A stretch of 50,588 bases of DNA from Cyclobacteriaceae bacterium (GTDB taxonomy: Bacteria > Bacteroidota > Bacteroidia > Cytophagales > Cyclobacteriaceae). The notes beneath the pieces were generated by a model. It was not told the origin of the DNA and ran no database searches. It saw nothing but the letters and a program-made list of their open reading frames with translations. The position numbers were made by a program, and so were the translations under genes. The stretch lies in contig CATQIH010000010.1 of assembly GCA_958296015.1 (NCBI GenBank), positions 1-50,588 on the forward strand, in the 5' to 3' direction. Below are positions 7,687 through 16,107 of this stretch, one piece after another; within the stretch, counting starts at the first letter, position 1, and the number at the start of each line of letters is the position of its first letter.

Positions 7687-8871
7687 ATGAAAATTAAAGA
7701 CCTTTTTTCCTGCTCCATCCTATTAACCAGTTTTGTTTTAATCCTTGTTTCCTGCGATACTGATCAAGATGTACTGGATGACGGCTCCCCAGTCATTACT
7801 GGATTTTCTCCTCAGCAAGGTAAAATAGGAGAAGAAGTTACAATCAAAGGCATAAACTTAGGCGATAAAATTGACGGTACGCTGGTAGAGTTTAGCAGTG
7901 CTAACGCTAGAGTGGTGTCTGTTACACCCACCCAAATAGTTGCTATCGTTCCCTTCAGTTCAAAGACAGGTCCTATCAAAGTGGAAAACAAAAATGGAAT
8001 TGTGTCTTCCTCTCAGCATTTTACAGTTGACACTTCTGATGACCTTAATTTTCCAGGTATACAAAGGGAGGGTGCAGTATCGTTTGTATTAAATGATAAA
8101 GCCTATGTGAGTTCAGGGGCTGCTACTACCCAACATTTAACAGACCTTTGGGAGTATAATTTTGCAACCGCCACATGGACACAAAAAGCAGATGTTCCAG
8201 GTATGAAAACAAGAGGGTTTTGCTTTGTACTTGATGGTAAAGCCTATGTTGGTGGAGGTATTCTTGACGGCAGAACTTGGCAATACGATCCGACAACAGA
8301 TACCTGGAATGAAAAGGCTGCCTATTATAGAGCATTAGGTAATGCTGTTTCTTTTGTGATCAATGGCCGGGCATTTGTTGGAGCCAATGGTGATGATTAT
8401 AATGGATCGGCTGGTTTCCTTGAATATATTCCTGAAACTGATGAATGGGTAAGCAGAGCTTCTATTCCCGGAGGTAGCAGAAGATATGCTACAGGGTTTT
8501 CCCTTAAGGGTAAAGGATATATCGGATTAGGTATAGATGATGATAACCAGATACTAACAGATATGTATGAATATGATCCGGACACTGATATTTGGGTAAG
8601 AAAAGCTGATTTTGGGGATGTAGGGTTATACGGTGCAGAAGCTTTTGTGATCAACGGCAAAGCCTACGTCGGACTTGGAAACAATGGCAAGGAATTTTCG
8701 AAGGATGTCTTCACTTATGATCCACAAACAGACAAATGGTCTTTTGTGAAAAAATTTACCGGAGCAGGAAGGTACCGAGCTACTTCCTTTGTTATCAATG
8801 AGGCGGCATACATTGGTACTGGTTATGATGATGTAAACACATTGAATGATTTCTGGAAATTCAAACCCTGA
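7687..8871 (+). CDS. Surface or periplasmic lipoprotein with IPT/TIG domain and Kelch propeller
   Basis: A 394-residue lipoprotein. The signal peptide ends in LVSC (cysteine about residue 23). Residues about 34-118 form an IPT/TIG immunoglobulin-like domain (ITGFSPQQGKIGEEVTIKG). From about 120 to the end there are six Kelch-type units, each with a hydrophobic pair, GKAYVG-like glycines, and a YDPxTDxW segment, suggesting a six-bladed beta-propeller. Such proteins usually bind glycans or proteins at the cell surface. No catalytic motif is seen. It has its own candidate promoter and a hairpin after the stop, so it is probably monocistronic. Domain calls are firm; the ligand is unknown. Confidence 0.85.
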   Translation: MKIKDLFSCSILLTSFVLILVSCDTDQDVLDDGSPVITGFSPQQGKIGEEVTIKGINLGDKIDGTLVEFSSANARVVSVTPTQIVAIVPFSSKTGPIKVENKNGIVSSSQHFTVDTSDDLNFPGIQREGAVSFVLNDKAYVSSGAATTQHLTDLWEYNFATATWTQKADVPGMKTRGFCFVLDGKAYVGGGILDGRTWQYDPTTDTWNEKAAYYRALGNAVSFVINGRAFVGANGDDYNGSAGFLEYIPETDEWVSRASIPGGSRRYATGFSLKGKGYIGLGIDDDNQILTDMYEYDPDTDIWVRKADFGDVGLYGAEAFVINGKAYVGLGNNGKEFSKDVFTYDPQTDKWSFVKKFTGAGRYRATSFVINEAAYIGTGYDDVNTLNDFWKFKP

Positions 8872-8879
8872 AAGTACGG

Positions 8880-8900
8880 CATTTAATCCTGAATTAAATG
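8880..8900 (+). terminator. Stem-loop after the Kelch gene
   Basis: CATTTAAT-CCTGA-ATTAAATG forms a perfect 8-base stem nine bases after the stop codon. It is AT-rich and has no T-run, so it is at best a weak terminator or an RNA-stabilising hairpin. Confidence 0.35.
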
Positions 8901-9122
8901 GCAGGCCTGGTAGAGAAAATAGGTATTTTCTTGAAGCTATAAAGGGGTTTGATGATGCTCAATAGGATGTGTCTGAATAGCCTTTAAAAATACTATTAAA
9001 AAAGGTGTAAAGCCAATTTAGATGAATTGTACCTATAAATGTACAATGTAATGTAGATGGTTGAAGCTGCTATCATTACTGAACAAGACTGGTGATCTTT
9101 GTAAGAAAAATAACTGTTGCAT

Positions 9123-9680
9123 ATGAGAAAAATCTATATCCTGTTATCAATTAGTTTTTTGTTTGCTCTTCCTTTGGCAGCGCAAAAATATGGCCCAGCT
9201 ATTGTAACTTTCAATAACGGAAACATCAAAAAAGGGCTTATAAAAAGCTTTGCCCCAAACGACAATTCTATCAAATTTAAAACAACTGAAAAAAGTAAAC
9301 CTGAACAGCTCAAAGCGGCTGATATACGGTCAATTCAAATACCTGTTGAAAATGACGAGTTGATTATCTTTGAGAACATGAAGGTACAAAACTATAGGAA
9401 GGGCATTATTGTCAGAAAACTATTAGAAGGTCCTGTCTCACTTTATCATATGCGTGTGTATCAAGGTGCATTAGGTAACATGGACCATTATATGCTGAAA
9501 AGACCTGATGAAGAAAAATGCACGCTGATTATTGCAGCAACGATTGGGGCCAAGAAACAGCTTAAAAATTATTTTGAAGATTCTCCGGCTTTGGTAGAAA
9601 AAATAAAATCCTATGATTTCACACATATTCCTGATATGGTCGCTTTTTATAACCAACAGTCAAGAAAAGCTGATAAATAG
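9123..9680 (+). CDS. Secreted protein of unknown function
   Basis: A 185-residue protein starting MRKIYILL with a cleavable signal peptide ending about LPLAAQ, so it is exported to the periplasm or outside. The mature part begins with a beta-rich segment (ITFNNGN-type turn, then IKFKTTEKSK), reminiscent of small Bacteroidota exported proteins, but I cannot assign a family. The ATG at 9123 is preferred over the upstream in-frame TTG at 9117. It is 250 bases from the Kelch gene and has no obvious operon partner. Confidence 0.7.
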   Translation: MRKIYILLSISFLFALPLAAQKYGPAIVTFNNGNIKKGLIKSFAPNDNSIKFKTTEKSKPEQLKAADIRSIQIPVENDELIIFENMKVQNYRKGIIVRKLLEGPVSLYHMRVYQGALGNMDHYMLKRPDEEKCTLIIAATIGAKKQLKNYFEDSPALVEKIKSYDFTHIPDMVAFYNQQSRKADK

Positions 9681-10124
9681 GTGTTCCGGTAGCAACGGAA
9701 TAGAAATAGGTCACCTAAAGGACACGGCGTTAATCTTTATCTAAAATCTTCCGCACATAATTCCAAGCAATGCCATATCTAATCTCTATACCTGGTTCGC
9801 TATATTTTATCAAAGAAATTGGATTGGTTGCGTATTTTCCTGATACAAATCATCTTTTTATGTAAGAAGTAAATACGCCACCACATTCCGATAATACTTG
9901 TTATGTTAATCTAAAAATATCAAAATTAATATCACAGGATTCCCCTCTTACCAAATAAGCTTTGCTAAAAGACATCAACAGTTATCAAGTATTTAACAGG
10001 CAAAGTATATTTTTGAAATCAATAAATAATTTTTCAATTATTTTCATGAACAATCTATAAACGTTCGTTTGTATGTTGTTCAATTCTGCTTATCTTGCCT
10101 AAAATTAACCTTATAATATAATAC
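9681..10124. other. Intergenic region upstream of the resolvase, no gene seen
   Basis: This 444-base stretch has stop codons in all frames and becomes strongly AT-rich toward the resolvase. The only structure I see is the 34-base dyad at 10048-10081. It marks the switch from cargo to replicon core. Confidence 0.6.
10048..10081. promoter_or_regulatory. 34-base dyad, candidate resolvase crossover site
   Basis: The arms GAACAA (10048) and TTGTTC (10076) and the inner AAACG/CGTTT pair around a central TT; 13 of 17 positions are complementary. It lies 43 bases before the serine recombinase ATG. Serine resolvases cut around a 2-base centre in such dyads and often sit next to their site. It could instead be an operator. 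I saw no clear accessory subsites. Confidence 0.4.
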
Positions 10125-10814
10125 ATGAACTACATTGCTTACTACCGGGTCTCTACTCAAAAGCAAGGTGCTTCCGGACTGGGATTAGAAGCTCAACAAC
10201 AAGCTGTACGCAAGTTTATAAAATTCGAGGATAAGATTGTGCAGGAGTACATTGAAGTAGAATCCGGAAAGCGCAACGAACGACTGCAACTTAAAAAAGC
10301 CATCGAGCATGTTCAAAGCTTAGATGCTAAATTACTGATTGCCAAACTGGATCGACTATCGCGTAATGCCGGATTTATTTTTGCCTTGCGAGACAGTAAA
10401 GTTCTTTTTACGGCAGTTGATATGCCGGATGCTAATAATCTGACCGTAGGTATTATGGCTGTAATGGCTGACCATGAACGGCAAATGATTAGCGAACGAA
10501 CCCATGTGGCACTACAAGCCCTGATTGCCCGAGGCAAACAACTAGGCACACCTGAAAATCTTACTAACCAAGCGCGAGAACGTGGACGAACCTTGCAGCA
10601 ACATAAAGCGTACTATCATCCCCAGAACCGTAAAGCCGGTGCTATGGCTGTTTTACTGCATCAGCAGGGAGCAAGCTATTCTCAGATTGCCAGGCAACTC
10701 AATGGGCATGGTTTCTCTACCCGTTACTATAAACCTTTCACGCACGTACAGGTAAAACGATTGATTGAGCGCTATCATAATCAAAACCCTGCGTCGAATA
10801 ACGCAATTGTATAA
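10125..10814 (+). CDS. Serine recombinase/resolvase
   Basis: A 229-residue small serine recombinase. The N-terminal catalytic domain starts YYRVST with the nucleophile Ser10 and has the conserved LDRLSRN helix near residue 76. A C-terminal HTH region follows (GASYSQIARQLNGHG, about 187-201). On plasmids such enzymes resolve multimers or act in inversion. The gene is directly upstream of repA and downstream of a dyad that could be its site. Its length fits the resolvase/invertase group. Family call firm; multimer resolution is inferred from position. Confidence 0.92.
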   Translation: MNYIAYYRVSTQKQGASGLGLEAQQQAVRKFIKFEDKIVQEYIEVESGKRNERLQLKKAIEHVQSLDAKLLIAKLDRLSRNAGFIFALRDSKVLFTAVDMPDANNLTVGIMAVMADHERQMISERTHVALQALIARGKQLGTPENLTNQARERGRTLQQHKAYYHPQNRKAGAMAVLLHQQGASYSQIARQLNGHGFSTRYYKPFTHVQVKRLIERYHNQNPASNNAIV

Positions 10815-10824
10815 AACCAAACCT

Positions 10825-11730
10825 ATGTCTACAGAGAAGCAAATAAGTACGATCAACAACAGGCTCATTAAAAGTAGTGGAAAAATAGCCACTAAAAATG
10901 CCAGCGAGCATGATATCAGTTTTCAGCATGCAATTCTTTGTCAAACCTGCTTGCCGTATAGAGATCCGGGCGATCATGTACTGGAATGGGAGAGAAGGCA
11001 AGGACATGCTCTATTGGTAATTCAGGCTAACAAAGCTTATGATCCAAAATTGAATGCAAGGGTGCAAATAGGATTACCCTATGGTCCTAAAGCTCGCCTC
11101 ATTCTAGCGCATATCAATACACAAGCTATTAAAACACAAAGCCGTCACATTGATGTTGGGGATAGTATGACACGTTTTGTTAGAAGACTTGGGCTTAGTA
11201 CCGATGGCAGAACTATTCGCACCATTCAGGAGCAGATACGCCGACTTTCAGTAGCCATGATCACCATGGCTTACGCTGATGATAGACATTATGTACAGCA
11301 GAATTCTGCTATTATAGAAAGAATCAATGTCTGGTTTGATAAAGACTCTAATCAAAGAGTTCTTTGGGACTCAACAGTAGAGCTTGGAGAAAAATATTTT
11401 CTAAGTTTGGTAGAACATGCAGTTCCTCTGGATGAAAGAGCACTGGCTTCTCTTTCACATACAGCGATGGGACTAGATGTTTATTCATGGCTGGCACAGA
11501 GGTTACACAGAATAGAACCAGGTAAACCCCAGTTTGTCGCCTGGGCAAATCTTAAAGATCAATTCGGACATGATGTCAAACAGATGAAGAACTTCAGAAA
11601 GAATTTTCTAGTAGCGCTCAACTCAGTTCTGACTCAATATAGAGATGCTAATATTGAGATTATAGGAGCAAAGGGAATTAATCTGAAACACAGTCGCCCT
11701 CCAATTAGGAAAAATATATTAACTGTTTGA
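10825..11730 (+). CDS. repA: Plasmid replication initiator RepA (RepA_C/RPA type)
   Basis: A 301-residue initiator. I recognise the RPA/RepA_C pattern: HAILCQTCLPYR, GDHVLEWERRQG, VQIGLPYGPKARL, FVRRLGLSTDGR, then LWDSTVELGEKYF, HAVPLDERALASLSH and AWLAQRLHRI. These lie in the order known from proteobacterial RepA plasmid proteins. It should bind the iterons just downstream and open the origin with DnaA. The ATG at 10825 is chosen over the in-frame 10765 start because the longer form overlaps the resolvase by 50 bases. The first 20 residues are unconserved-looking. Strong evidence that this is a replicon. Confidence 0.93.
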   Translation: MSTEKQISTINNRLIKSSGKIATKNASEHDISFQHAILCQTCLPYRDPGDHVLEWERRQGHALLVIQANKAYDPKLNARVQIGLPYGPKARLILAHINTQAIKTQSRHIDVGDSMTRFVRRLGLSTDGRTIRTIQEQIRRLSVAMITMAYADDRHYVQQNSAIIERINVWFDKDSNQRVLWDSTVELGEKYFLSLVEHAVPLDERALASLSHTAMGLDVYSWLAQRLHRIEPGKPQFVAWANLKDQFGHDVKQMKNFRKNFLVALNSVLTQYRDANIEIIGAKGINLKHSRPPIRKNILTV

Positions 11731-11746
11731 TAATCAGACTTTTAAT

Positions 11747-12014
11747 CGCGAGCACTTTGCAGCAAATGAGCTATTTGTTGTAAACGCTCGCATCAGCTCA
11801 AAATCACGAGCACTTTGCAGCAAAAAAAGAGCTATTTTTTGTGAATAAGTTGGTGAACAAGCCTCATAAATAAAAGTTATTCACGAGCACTTTGCAGCAA
11901 GATAGATTTTTTTCATAAATTCCTGTAAATCAGTCTTTTAACCACGAGCACTTTGCAGCCTTTTAAGGTTATCCACGAGCACTTTGTAGCCTAAATCACG
12001 AGCACTTTGCAGCA
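11747..12014 (+). repeat. Six iterons of the RepA origin
   Basis: An 18-base direct repeat, consensus CACGAGCACTTTGCAGCA, occurs at 11747, 11805, 11882, 11943, 11974 and 11997. The first copy has CGCG at its start and the fifth has GTAGCC. Start-to-start distances are 58, 77, 61, 31 and 23 bases. GAGCTATTTGTTG-like motifs lie between the first copies (11768, 11829). Irregular spacing and position after repA fit initiator-binding iterons rather than a CRISPR array. Confidence 0.92.
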
Positions 12015-12180
12015 CAAACCTATATATACCTATATAACTAAAACCTATAACTAAAAAATAAAAATGTGGATAAGGGTTTTATTAGGTATGAACAGAAAAG
12101 CAAACTTTTACTTAACATAAATATAATTATTGCACTAAAGTAAATTCAATGATACTCGATTGTTTGTAAGGAAATGTTCC
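12015..12180. other. AT-rich end of the replication origin with DnaA box
   Basis: After the last iteron comes a very AT-rich tract (CTATATATACC-type) suited to strand opening, then TGTGGATAA at 12065-12073, a perfect DnaA box in reverse orientation. Two further DnaA-like 9-mers overlap iterons 3 (11877) and 5 (11969). Together with the iterons this is the likely oriV. No gene is seen up to 12440. Confidence 0.7.
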
Positions 12181-12440
12181 GGCTGAACGGTGTGTGTATG
12201 TGAAGTGAGATATGATTTGCTTAATGAATTTGCCTATCTGGCAATGCTATCCCTAGCAGGTTGCTCCCCAGCAGAGCCTGTTTCCGTTTCACATTGCGGC
12301 TTTAAAGTAGGAAGTTTTTACTTGCCAGCCAAACAAATTATAACTTTTGTTATGGAATATTATGGTTTGTTATCGATTCAGGGAGTTTTCAACTTGCCTC
12401 CACATACCGAATCCTATGTTCTCTTTGAAGAAGCTCTCTC

Positions 12441-13535
12441 TTACTTAAATTTTCTCCGCAACAGGGTCGTCAGATCCTCCGCTATGGTATCCACCTGTAA
12501 GCGAAAGGCCGATCGGGTACGGTGAGGTGGGGACAGCTGTACAACTTTAGAACCGCCGGCAGCTAAACTTACTGTATAGCTGGTAGGGTTAGGAACATAC
12601 TCGCTTCGCGAGCACCAGTTATAGATATCTGCCCCCTGAATGGTCGCTTTGACCACTACATGGGAAAGGCGCTCTCTCGGATCAATTTCTTGTAGAATTT
12701 TGCTGATGAAAGTCAGTGCTCGGACGATGCGTTCTTGAATGTCTTCCTCGATGAGAGCCATACCGCCAAGCCGGGGCATATTCATCCGCAGGGAGACAGA
12801 GCCTTGCTCATCCACCAGCAGCGAGTTGGATTCCTGCTTTAGGATCAATGCGTGATCCTGATGGAGGTCATCCGTGCCTTCCTTCAGGGTGAAGATGTTC
12901 TCCGGTCCAAAAAGTGCCATCTGCGAAAGCCTGGCAAGGAAAGCTCTGTCTTCCAGCTGGCTGGGGCGCAGAACGGACTGCTGAGGCCCGCCGCATACGG
13001 CAATGGCCATCTGTATGTACTGGGAAAAGCTTCCCGGCCGCACAGGTTCTGGCAGCAATGCATCCGCTCTTACAAGCATCTCCTGCGGGTCGAGGGAACC
13101 GGATGCCTGCGTCAGCGTCCATTGGTGCATGGAACGTGTAACCACGTCACGCAGTGTCTCGGCACTGGTGAAATTGTTGGTATAATGGCCCGATTCCCAT
13201 TGCTGAACCTCGGTGATAAACTCTTCCTGTTTCGGTTCGCGATTTCTATTGGACTCAATGAAGGCAAATACCTGGCAGCGCTCTCTCGCTTCATGATACT
13301 CCTCATGCGTAGCAGATAAACCGGAAGCCTGAGGATATCCGTAACTCTGGCCACAAACCAGGATCACGCAATCCGCGTCTCTCACCCCCCGCAAACAGGC
13401 TATTTGCGCTGAATCTGGAGAAGCACCAAAATCTTCTGCCATGATGGGCTGATAACCGAGCGACTCTATTGCCTCCTTCGCTGCTTTTCTCAGCGGCTCC
13501 ATCCCACCGATCAGGGAACTGATAAAAACCTTCAT
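12441..13535 (-). CDS. DUF4062 domain protein
   Basis: A 364-residue protein. Residues 1 to about 85 match DUF4062 (MKVFISS start, GMEPLRKAAKEAI, then ADCVILVCGQSYG and SATHEEYHEA), a Rossmann/TIR-like fold often fused to STAND or other defence modules. The remaining 280 residues have no domain I recognise. The ATG at 13535 is used because the DUF4062 beta-strand starts there; upstream codons (to 13628) look non-coding. It lies between the origin and a RadC/restriction island, so a defence role is plausible but inferred. Confidence 0.8.
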   Translation of the reverse strand: MKVFISSLIGGMEPLRKAAKEAIESLGYQPIMAEDFGASPDSAQIACLRGVRDADCVILVCGQSYGYPQASGLSATHEEYHEARERCQVFAFIESNRNREPKQEEFITEVQQWESGHYTNNFTSAETLRDVVTRSMHQWTLTQASGSLDPQEMLVRADALLPEPVRPGSFSQYIQMAIAVCGGPQQSVLRPSQLEDRAFLARLSQMALFGPENIFTLKEGTDDLHQDHALILKQESNSLLVDEQGSVSLRMNMPRLGGMALIEEDIQERIVRALTFISKILQEIDPRERLSHVVVKATIQGADIYNWCSRSEYVPNPTSYTVSLAAGGSKVVQLSPPHRTRSAFRLQVDTIAEDLTTLLRRKFK

Positions 13536-13687
13536 ATATAACTGTTTTGGTTGCATTAGAATTTTCTTTAATAGTTTGTTCGTATCCCCATACATTTTGT
13601 TGCTGTCAGACCCTGAGCAATAAAACATTAAGTTAATCCTACACCAATTTTTTCTTTCTCACCCGCTTGACGAACATATGTCGATGA

Positions 13688-13807
13688 ATTTGGAGCTTTC
13701 CCCAAGCTACCGCAAGGGGTCGGGCTTTCGGCACTCGCCAGGCAGCGCACTCACCAACGACGGGCTCAAACAATGCCTCTATCCCTAAGCAATTGCCTAC
13801 GCACGAA
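13688..13807 (+). repeat. Structured repeat element, copy 1
   Basis: Shares with 45505-45643 the blocks GCTTTCCCCAA, AGGGG-CGGGCTTTCGGCACTCGC, GCTCAAAC, and ATGCCTCTATCCCTAAGC, plus GCACGAA. CCCC...GGGG forms a hairpin with the inner GC/GC pairing different from copy 2 (CGCT/AGCG), so base pairing is kept while sequence changes. The middle differs fully between copies. It resembles variable-middle intergenic repeats I recall from Bacteroidota, but I cannot confirm that. Confidence 0.65.
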
Positions 13808-14006
13808 TGACATGCAGTTTTGGTGCAAGATCGTCGCTTTTTCTCACGTGGCAATAAGACTACGGCATAAAGCTTACGCTCTTTTCCTACTCCTATTTAT
13901 TCCGTTTCCTGTATTGCCTTGGGCTAGCACACGTTCCTTCCCACTTCAAAAAAGCGACGAGGTATCTGCAAAAAAACTCATGTCTCACACTCTAATCCCA
14001 AACACA

Positions 14007-14471
14007 ATGGAAAGGAACATTATTTTCCCCAGCACCGTAGCAGAAATCCGCCTTAGCTACTCTTCAAAAGTGAAACCCAGCGAGCGGCCAAAAATCACTA
14101 GCTCAGCTGATGCAGCAGAAGTATTGCGCTGCAAATGGAAGAAAAACCGTCTAGGCTTTGTAGAAGAATTCAAAGTTCTACTACTGACTCGTAGCAACCA
14201 GGTACTTGGTATTGTATCCATCAGCCAGGGTGGTCTATCCGGTACAGTCGCTGATCCTAAGCTGATCTTTGCCGCAGCATTAAAGGCATCGGCCTCGAGC
14301 ATTTTACTGGCCCACAACCATCCGAGCGGAAACTTAAAACCTTCAGAGGCAGACATTCGCCTAACACGCAAATTGAAAGAAGCCGGGCAGTTTTTAGATT
14401 TACCGGTACTGGATCACATCATTTTAACGCAGGAGAGTTATTTCAGCTTTGCCGATGAAGGTCTGCTGTAA
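14007..14471 (+). CDS. RadC-like JAB/MPN domain protein
   Basis: A 154-residue RadC-family protein of the short, plasmid-borne type without the N-terminal HhH part. The metal-binding motif HNHPSGNLKPSEAD (H-x-H-P-S-G, then Asp) is complete. The preceding SQGGLSGTVADPKLIFAAAL is the usual lead-in. Function is unproven; these genes are common in defence and mobile islands. The ATG at 14007 gives the family's usual length; 13980 is also in frame, and anything earlier would run into the repeat element. A good terminator follows the stop. Confidence 0.87.
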   Translation: MERNIIFPSTVAEIRLSYSSKVKPSERPKITSSADAAEVLRCKWKKNRLGFVEEFKVLLLTRSNQVLGIVSISQGGLSGTVADPKLIFAAALKASASSILLAHNHPSGNLKPSEADIRLTRKLKEAGQFLDLPVLDHIILTQESYFSFADEGLL

Positions 14472-14477
14472 AATTCA

Positions 14478-14519
14478 AGGGGAAGTATGCGCTTCACGCG
14501 AAAATGCTTCCCTTTTTTT
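14478..14519 (+). terminator. Rho-independent terminator after the RadC-like gene
   Basis: GGGAAG at 14480-14485 pairs with CTTCCC at 14507-14512, with extra GCG/CGC pairing inside, followed by seven Ts. It also separates the RadC-like gene from the convergent activator gene. Confidence 0.85.
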
Positions 14520-14530
14520 GCATGTAAAGC

Positions 14531-15955
14531 TTAGGATTGATGATATTCTTTTAACTTCTTTTTAAGTGTATTTAGGCTTATACCCAATGCTAAAGTCGTC
14601 TGTCTTTGATTTCCTTTGAATAGGTCTAATGTATAAAGGATGTGCTTCTTTTCTACTTCAGCTAAAAGTAAAGGGGCATTGACATGATTATTGTTGATAT
14701 GCTCAGGAATATCATTTGCCATAACCTCTTGTTCACAAAGTACATAAAACCTTTCTACCAGATTTTCCAGTTCTCTGATATTACCTGGAAAGTGATAGTT
14801 CAGCATCATTTCCAGCGCGTCTTTTTGAATCTCGATAGCCTTACGCCTGTTGAATTTTTTCTGCTTATGCCGTATGAAGAATATCAGCATCTCTTTGAGT
14901 TCTTTCTTTCCTCTGATCAACAAAGAAGGTAACTTCAGATCTACCACGCTCAATCTGTAAAACAGATCCCATCGAAAATCTCCTTTCTCGCACATATCAA
15001 TCAGATCCTTGTTGGTAGCTGCAATGATCCTAACATCTATCTTTGTGGGTGTCCCTCCTACTGGCGTGATTTCTTTTTCCTGCAAAATACGTAGCAGGCT
15101 CTGTTGCATGTAAGGGGATATATCTCCTATCTCATCCAGAAATATCGTGCCTCCTGCCGCCTGTTCAAACAAACCCTTGTGATCTTTCTCTGCCCCGGTA
15201 AAAGCCCCTTTTTTGTAACCAAACAGCCTTGATTCAAGAAGCTGATCTGTAAAAGCAGAACAATTGATTTTGACAAACGGAAAGCTTTTTCTGGCAGATT
15301 GCATATGGATAAAGCTGGCTAAATGTTCTTTTCCGGTACCACTTTCTCCTAAAATCAACGTAGTGGTATCTTCTGCTGCGGCTACTTTTTCTGCCAGGGC
15401 ATAAACGGGCTTGATAGACGATGTGATCAGATAGCTGACATCCCTGCGATCCTGCTCTTTTTCACGGATCACAACACTATAAGGCGTGACAGACGATTCC
15501 CCGCTCAGATAGATCAGTTCAGGCTTACTTGCATTGCTGTCTTTGGCCTTTCGGGTTTGTAGCAGGTTGGTCTTCAGGCCTAACGAGGTGTGCAATATGT
15601 ACCAGCTGAGCTGCATGATGGAAGTGCCGGGAGAAAAGAATATATCTATTTCATGTTCTCTGTGAGATAGCAGCAAAGTCTCTAACTTTGATTTTACTTC
15701 TCCCAGATCAATCACATCTGCTATATTGAGGTATTTAGTTTCAACCTTGTGCTTTGGGAAGTCTTTTTGAAGCTTACTTCTTAATAGTTCCGCCCGAAGA
15801 TCGTTGTCCTGGGATTGCGCAGTAGAGAGTATAAGGTGTTTATCGTGCTGATAAAAATGCTGGTGAAAAACATAGGTGGGTCCCTCTTCTTTTACTTCGT
15901 TGTTTTTTTCGTAGAAGTCATTGCTACGTGCAAGAAAAGAAATAAGTATTTTCAT
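14531..15955 (-). CDS. Sigma54-dependent activator with RtcR-like CARF sensor domain
   Basis: A 474-residue bacterial enhancer-binding protein. Residues 1 to about 160 resemble the RtcR N-terminal CARF-type domain: MKILISFLAR start, LILSTAQSQDNDLRAELL, and FFSPGTSIMQLSWYIL near 106-121, aligned with the TTGTHVAQICWFLL part of RtcR. The AAA+ domain follows with Walker A GESGTGKE (203-210), the sigma54 loop GAFTGA (250-255) and Walker B TIFLDE (270-275). A FIS-type HTH ends the protein (about 445-470). It should sense a nucleotide or RNA ligand, bind an enhancer, and activate sigma54-RNA polymerase. RtcR normally controls rtcAB RNA repair; no rtcAB is here. It diverges instead from hsdM, whose upstream region carries a -24/-12 promoter. 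Confidence 0.9.
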   Translation of the reverse strand: MKILISFLARSNDFYEKNNEVKEEGPTYVFHQHFYQHDKHLILSTAQSQDNDLRAELLRSKLQKDFPKHKVETKYLNIADVIDLGEVKSKLETLLLSHREHEIDIFFSPGTSIMQLSWYILHTSLGLKTNLLQTRKAKDSNASKPELIYLSGESSVTPYSVVIREKEQDRRDVSYLITSSIKPVYALAEKVAAAEDTTTLILGESGTGKEHLASFIHMQSARKSFPFVKINCSAFTDQLLESRLFGYKKGAFTGAEKDHKGLFEQAAGGTIFLDEIGDISPYMQQSLLRILQEKEITPVGGTPTKIDVRIIAATNKDLIDMCEKGDFRWDLFYRLSVVDLKLPSLLIRGKKELKEMLIFFIRHKQKKFNRRKAIEIQKDALEMMLNYHFPGNIRELENLVERFYVLCEQEVMANDIPEHINNNHVNAPLLLAEVEKKHILYTLDLFKGNQRQTTLALGISLNTLKKKLKEYHQS

Positions 15956-15973
15956 GTGTCAAAAATAGACATA
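15955..15973. promoter_or_regulatory. Candidate enhancer dyad for the sigma54 activator
   Basis: TGTGTC-N7-GACATA forms an imperfect inverted repeat overlapping the activator's start codon. Its centre is about 97 bases upstream of the start expected from the -24/-12 element at 16035, a normal enhancer distance. Binding here could also repress the activator gene itself. Based on sequence symmetry only. Confidence 0.35.
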
Positions 15974-16034
15974 CTAACATAATTTTTCATACACATTCCG
16001 CTGCTTGCTGCTTAATTTTTATAAATTACTGCTC

Positions 16035-16050
16035 TGGTATGAGCCTTGCT
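16035..16050 (+). promoter_or_regulatory. Sigma54 (-24/-12) promoter of the restriction operon
   Basis: TGGTATGAGCCTTGCT has GG at 16036-16037 and GC at 16048-16049, exactly 10 bases between them, with TTGCT matching the -12 consensus and TGG the -24 part. Expected transcription start is about 16061 and hsdM starts at 16108. The adjacent divergent gene encodes a sigma54 activator, which supports the call. Confidence 0.65.
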
Positions 16051-16107
16051 AAAATCTTTGGTATAATTTAGCTGGCGGATATACTTTGTACTATTTATAA
16101 TAAAAAT

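Noticed and set aside
11747-12014. Possible CRISPR array
   Set aside because: The repeats are only 18 bases, spacing varies from 23 to 77 bases, and there are no cas genes. They fit iterons after repA.
12190-12525. 111-codon open frame on the plus strand after the origin
   Set aside because: It begins with GTG, has no family resemblance, and its last 85 bases run antisense through the DUF4062 gene. Likely chance.
13773-14006. Longer N-terminus for the RadC-like protein
   Set aside because: The extension runs into the structured repeat and has no RadC similarity; starts at 13980 or 14007 give the usual short form.
16060-16072. Second GG...GC pair as an alternative sigma54 promoter
   Set aside because: Only nine bases separate GG and GC, so the required spacing is missing; the element at 16035-16050 fits exactly.
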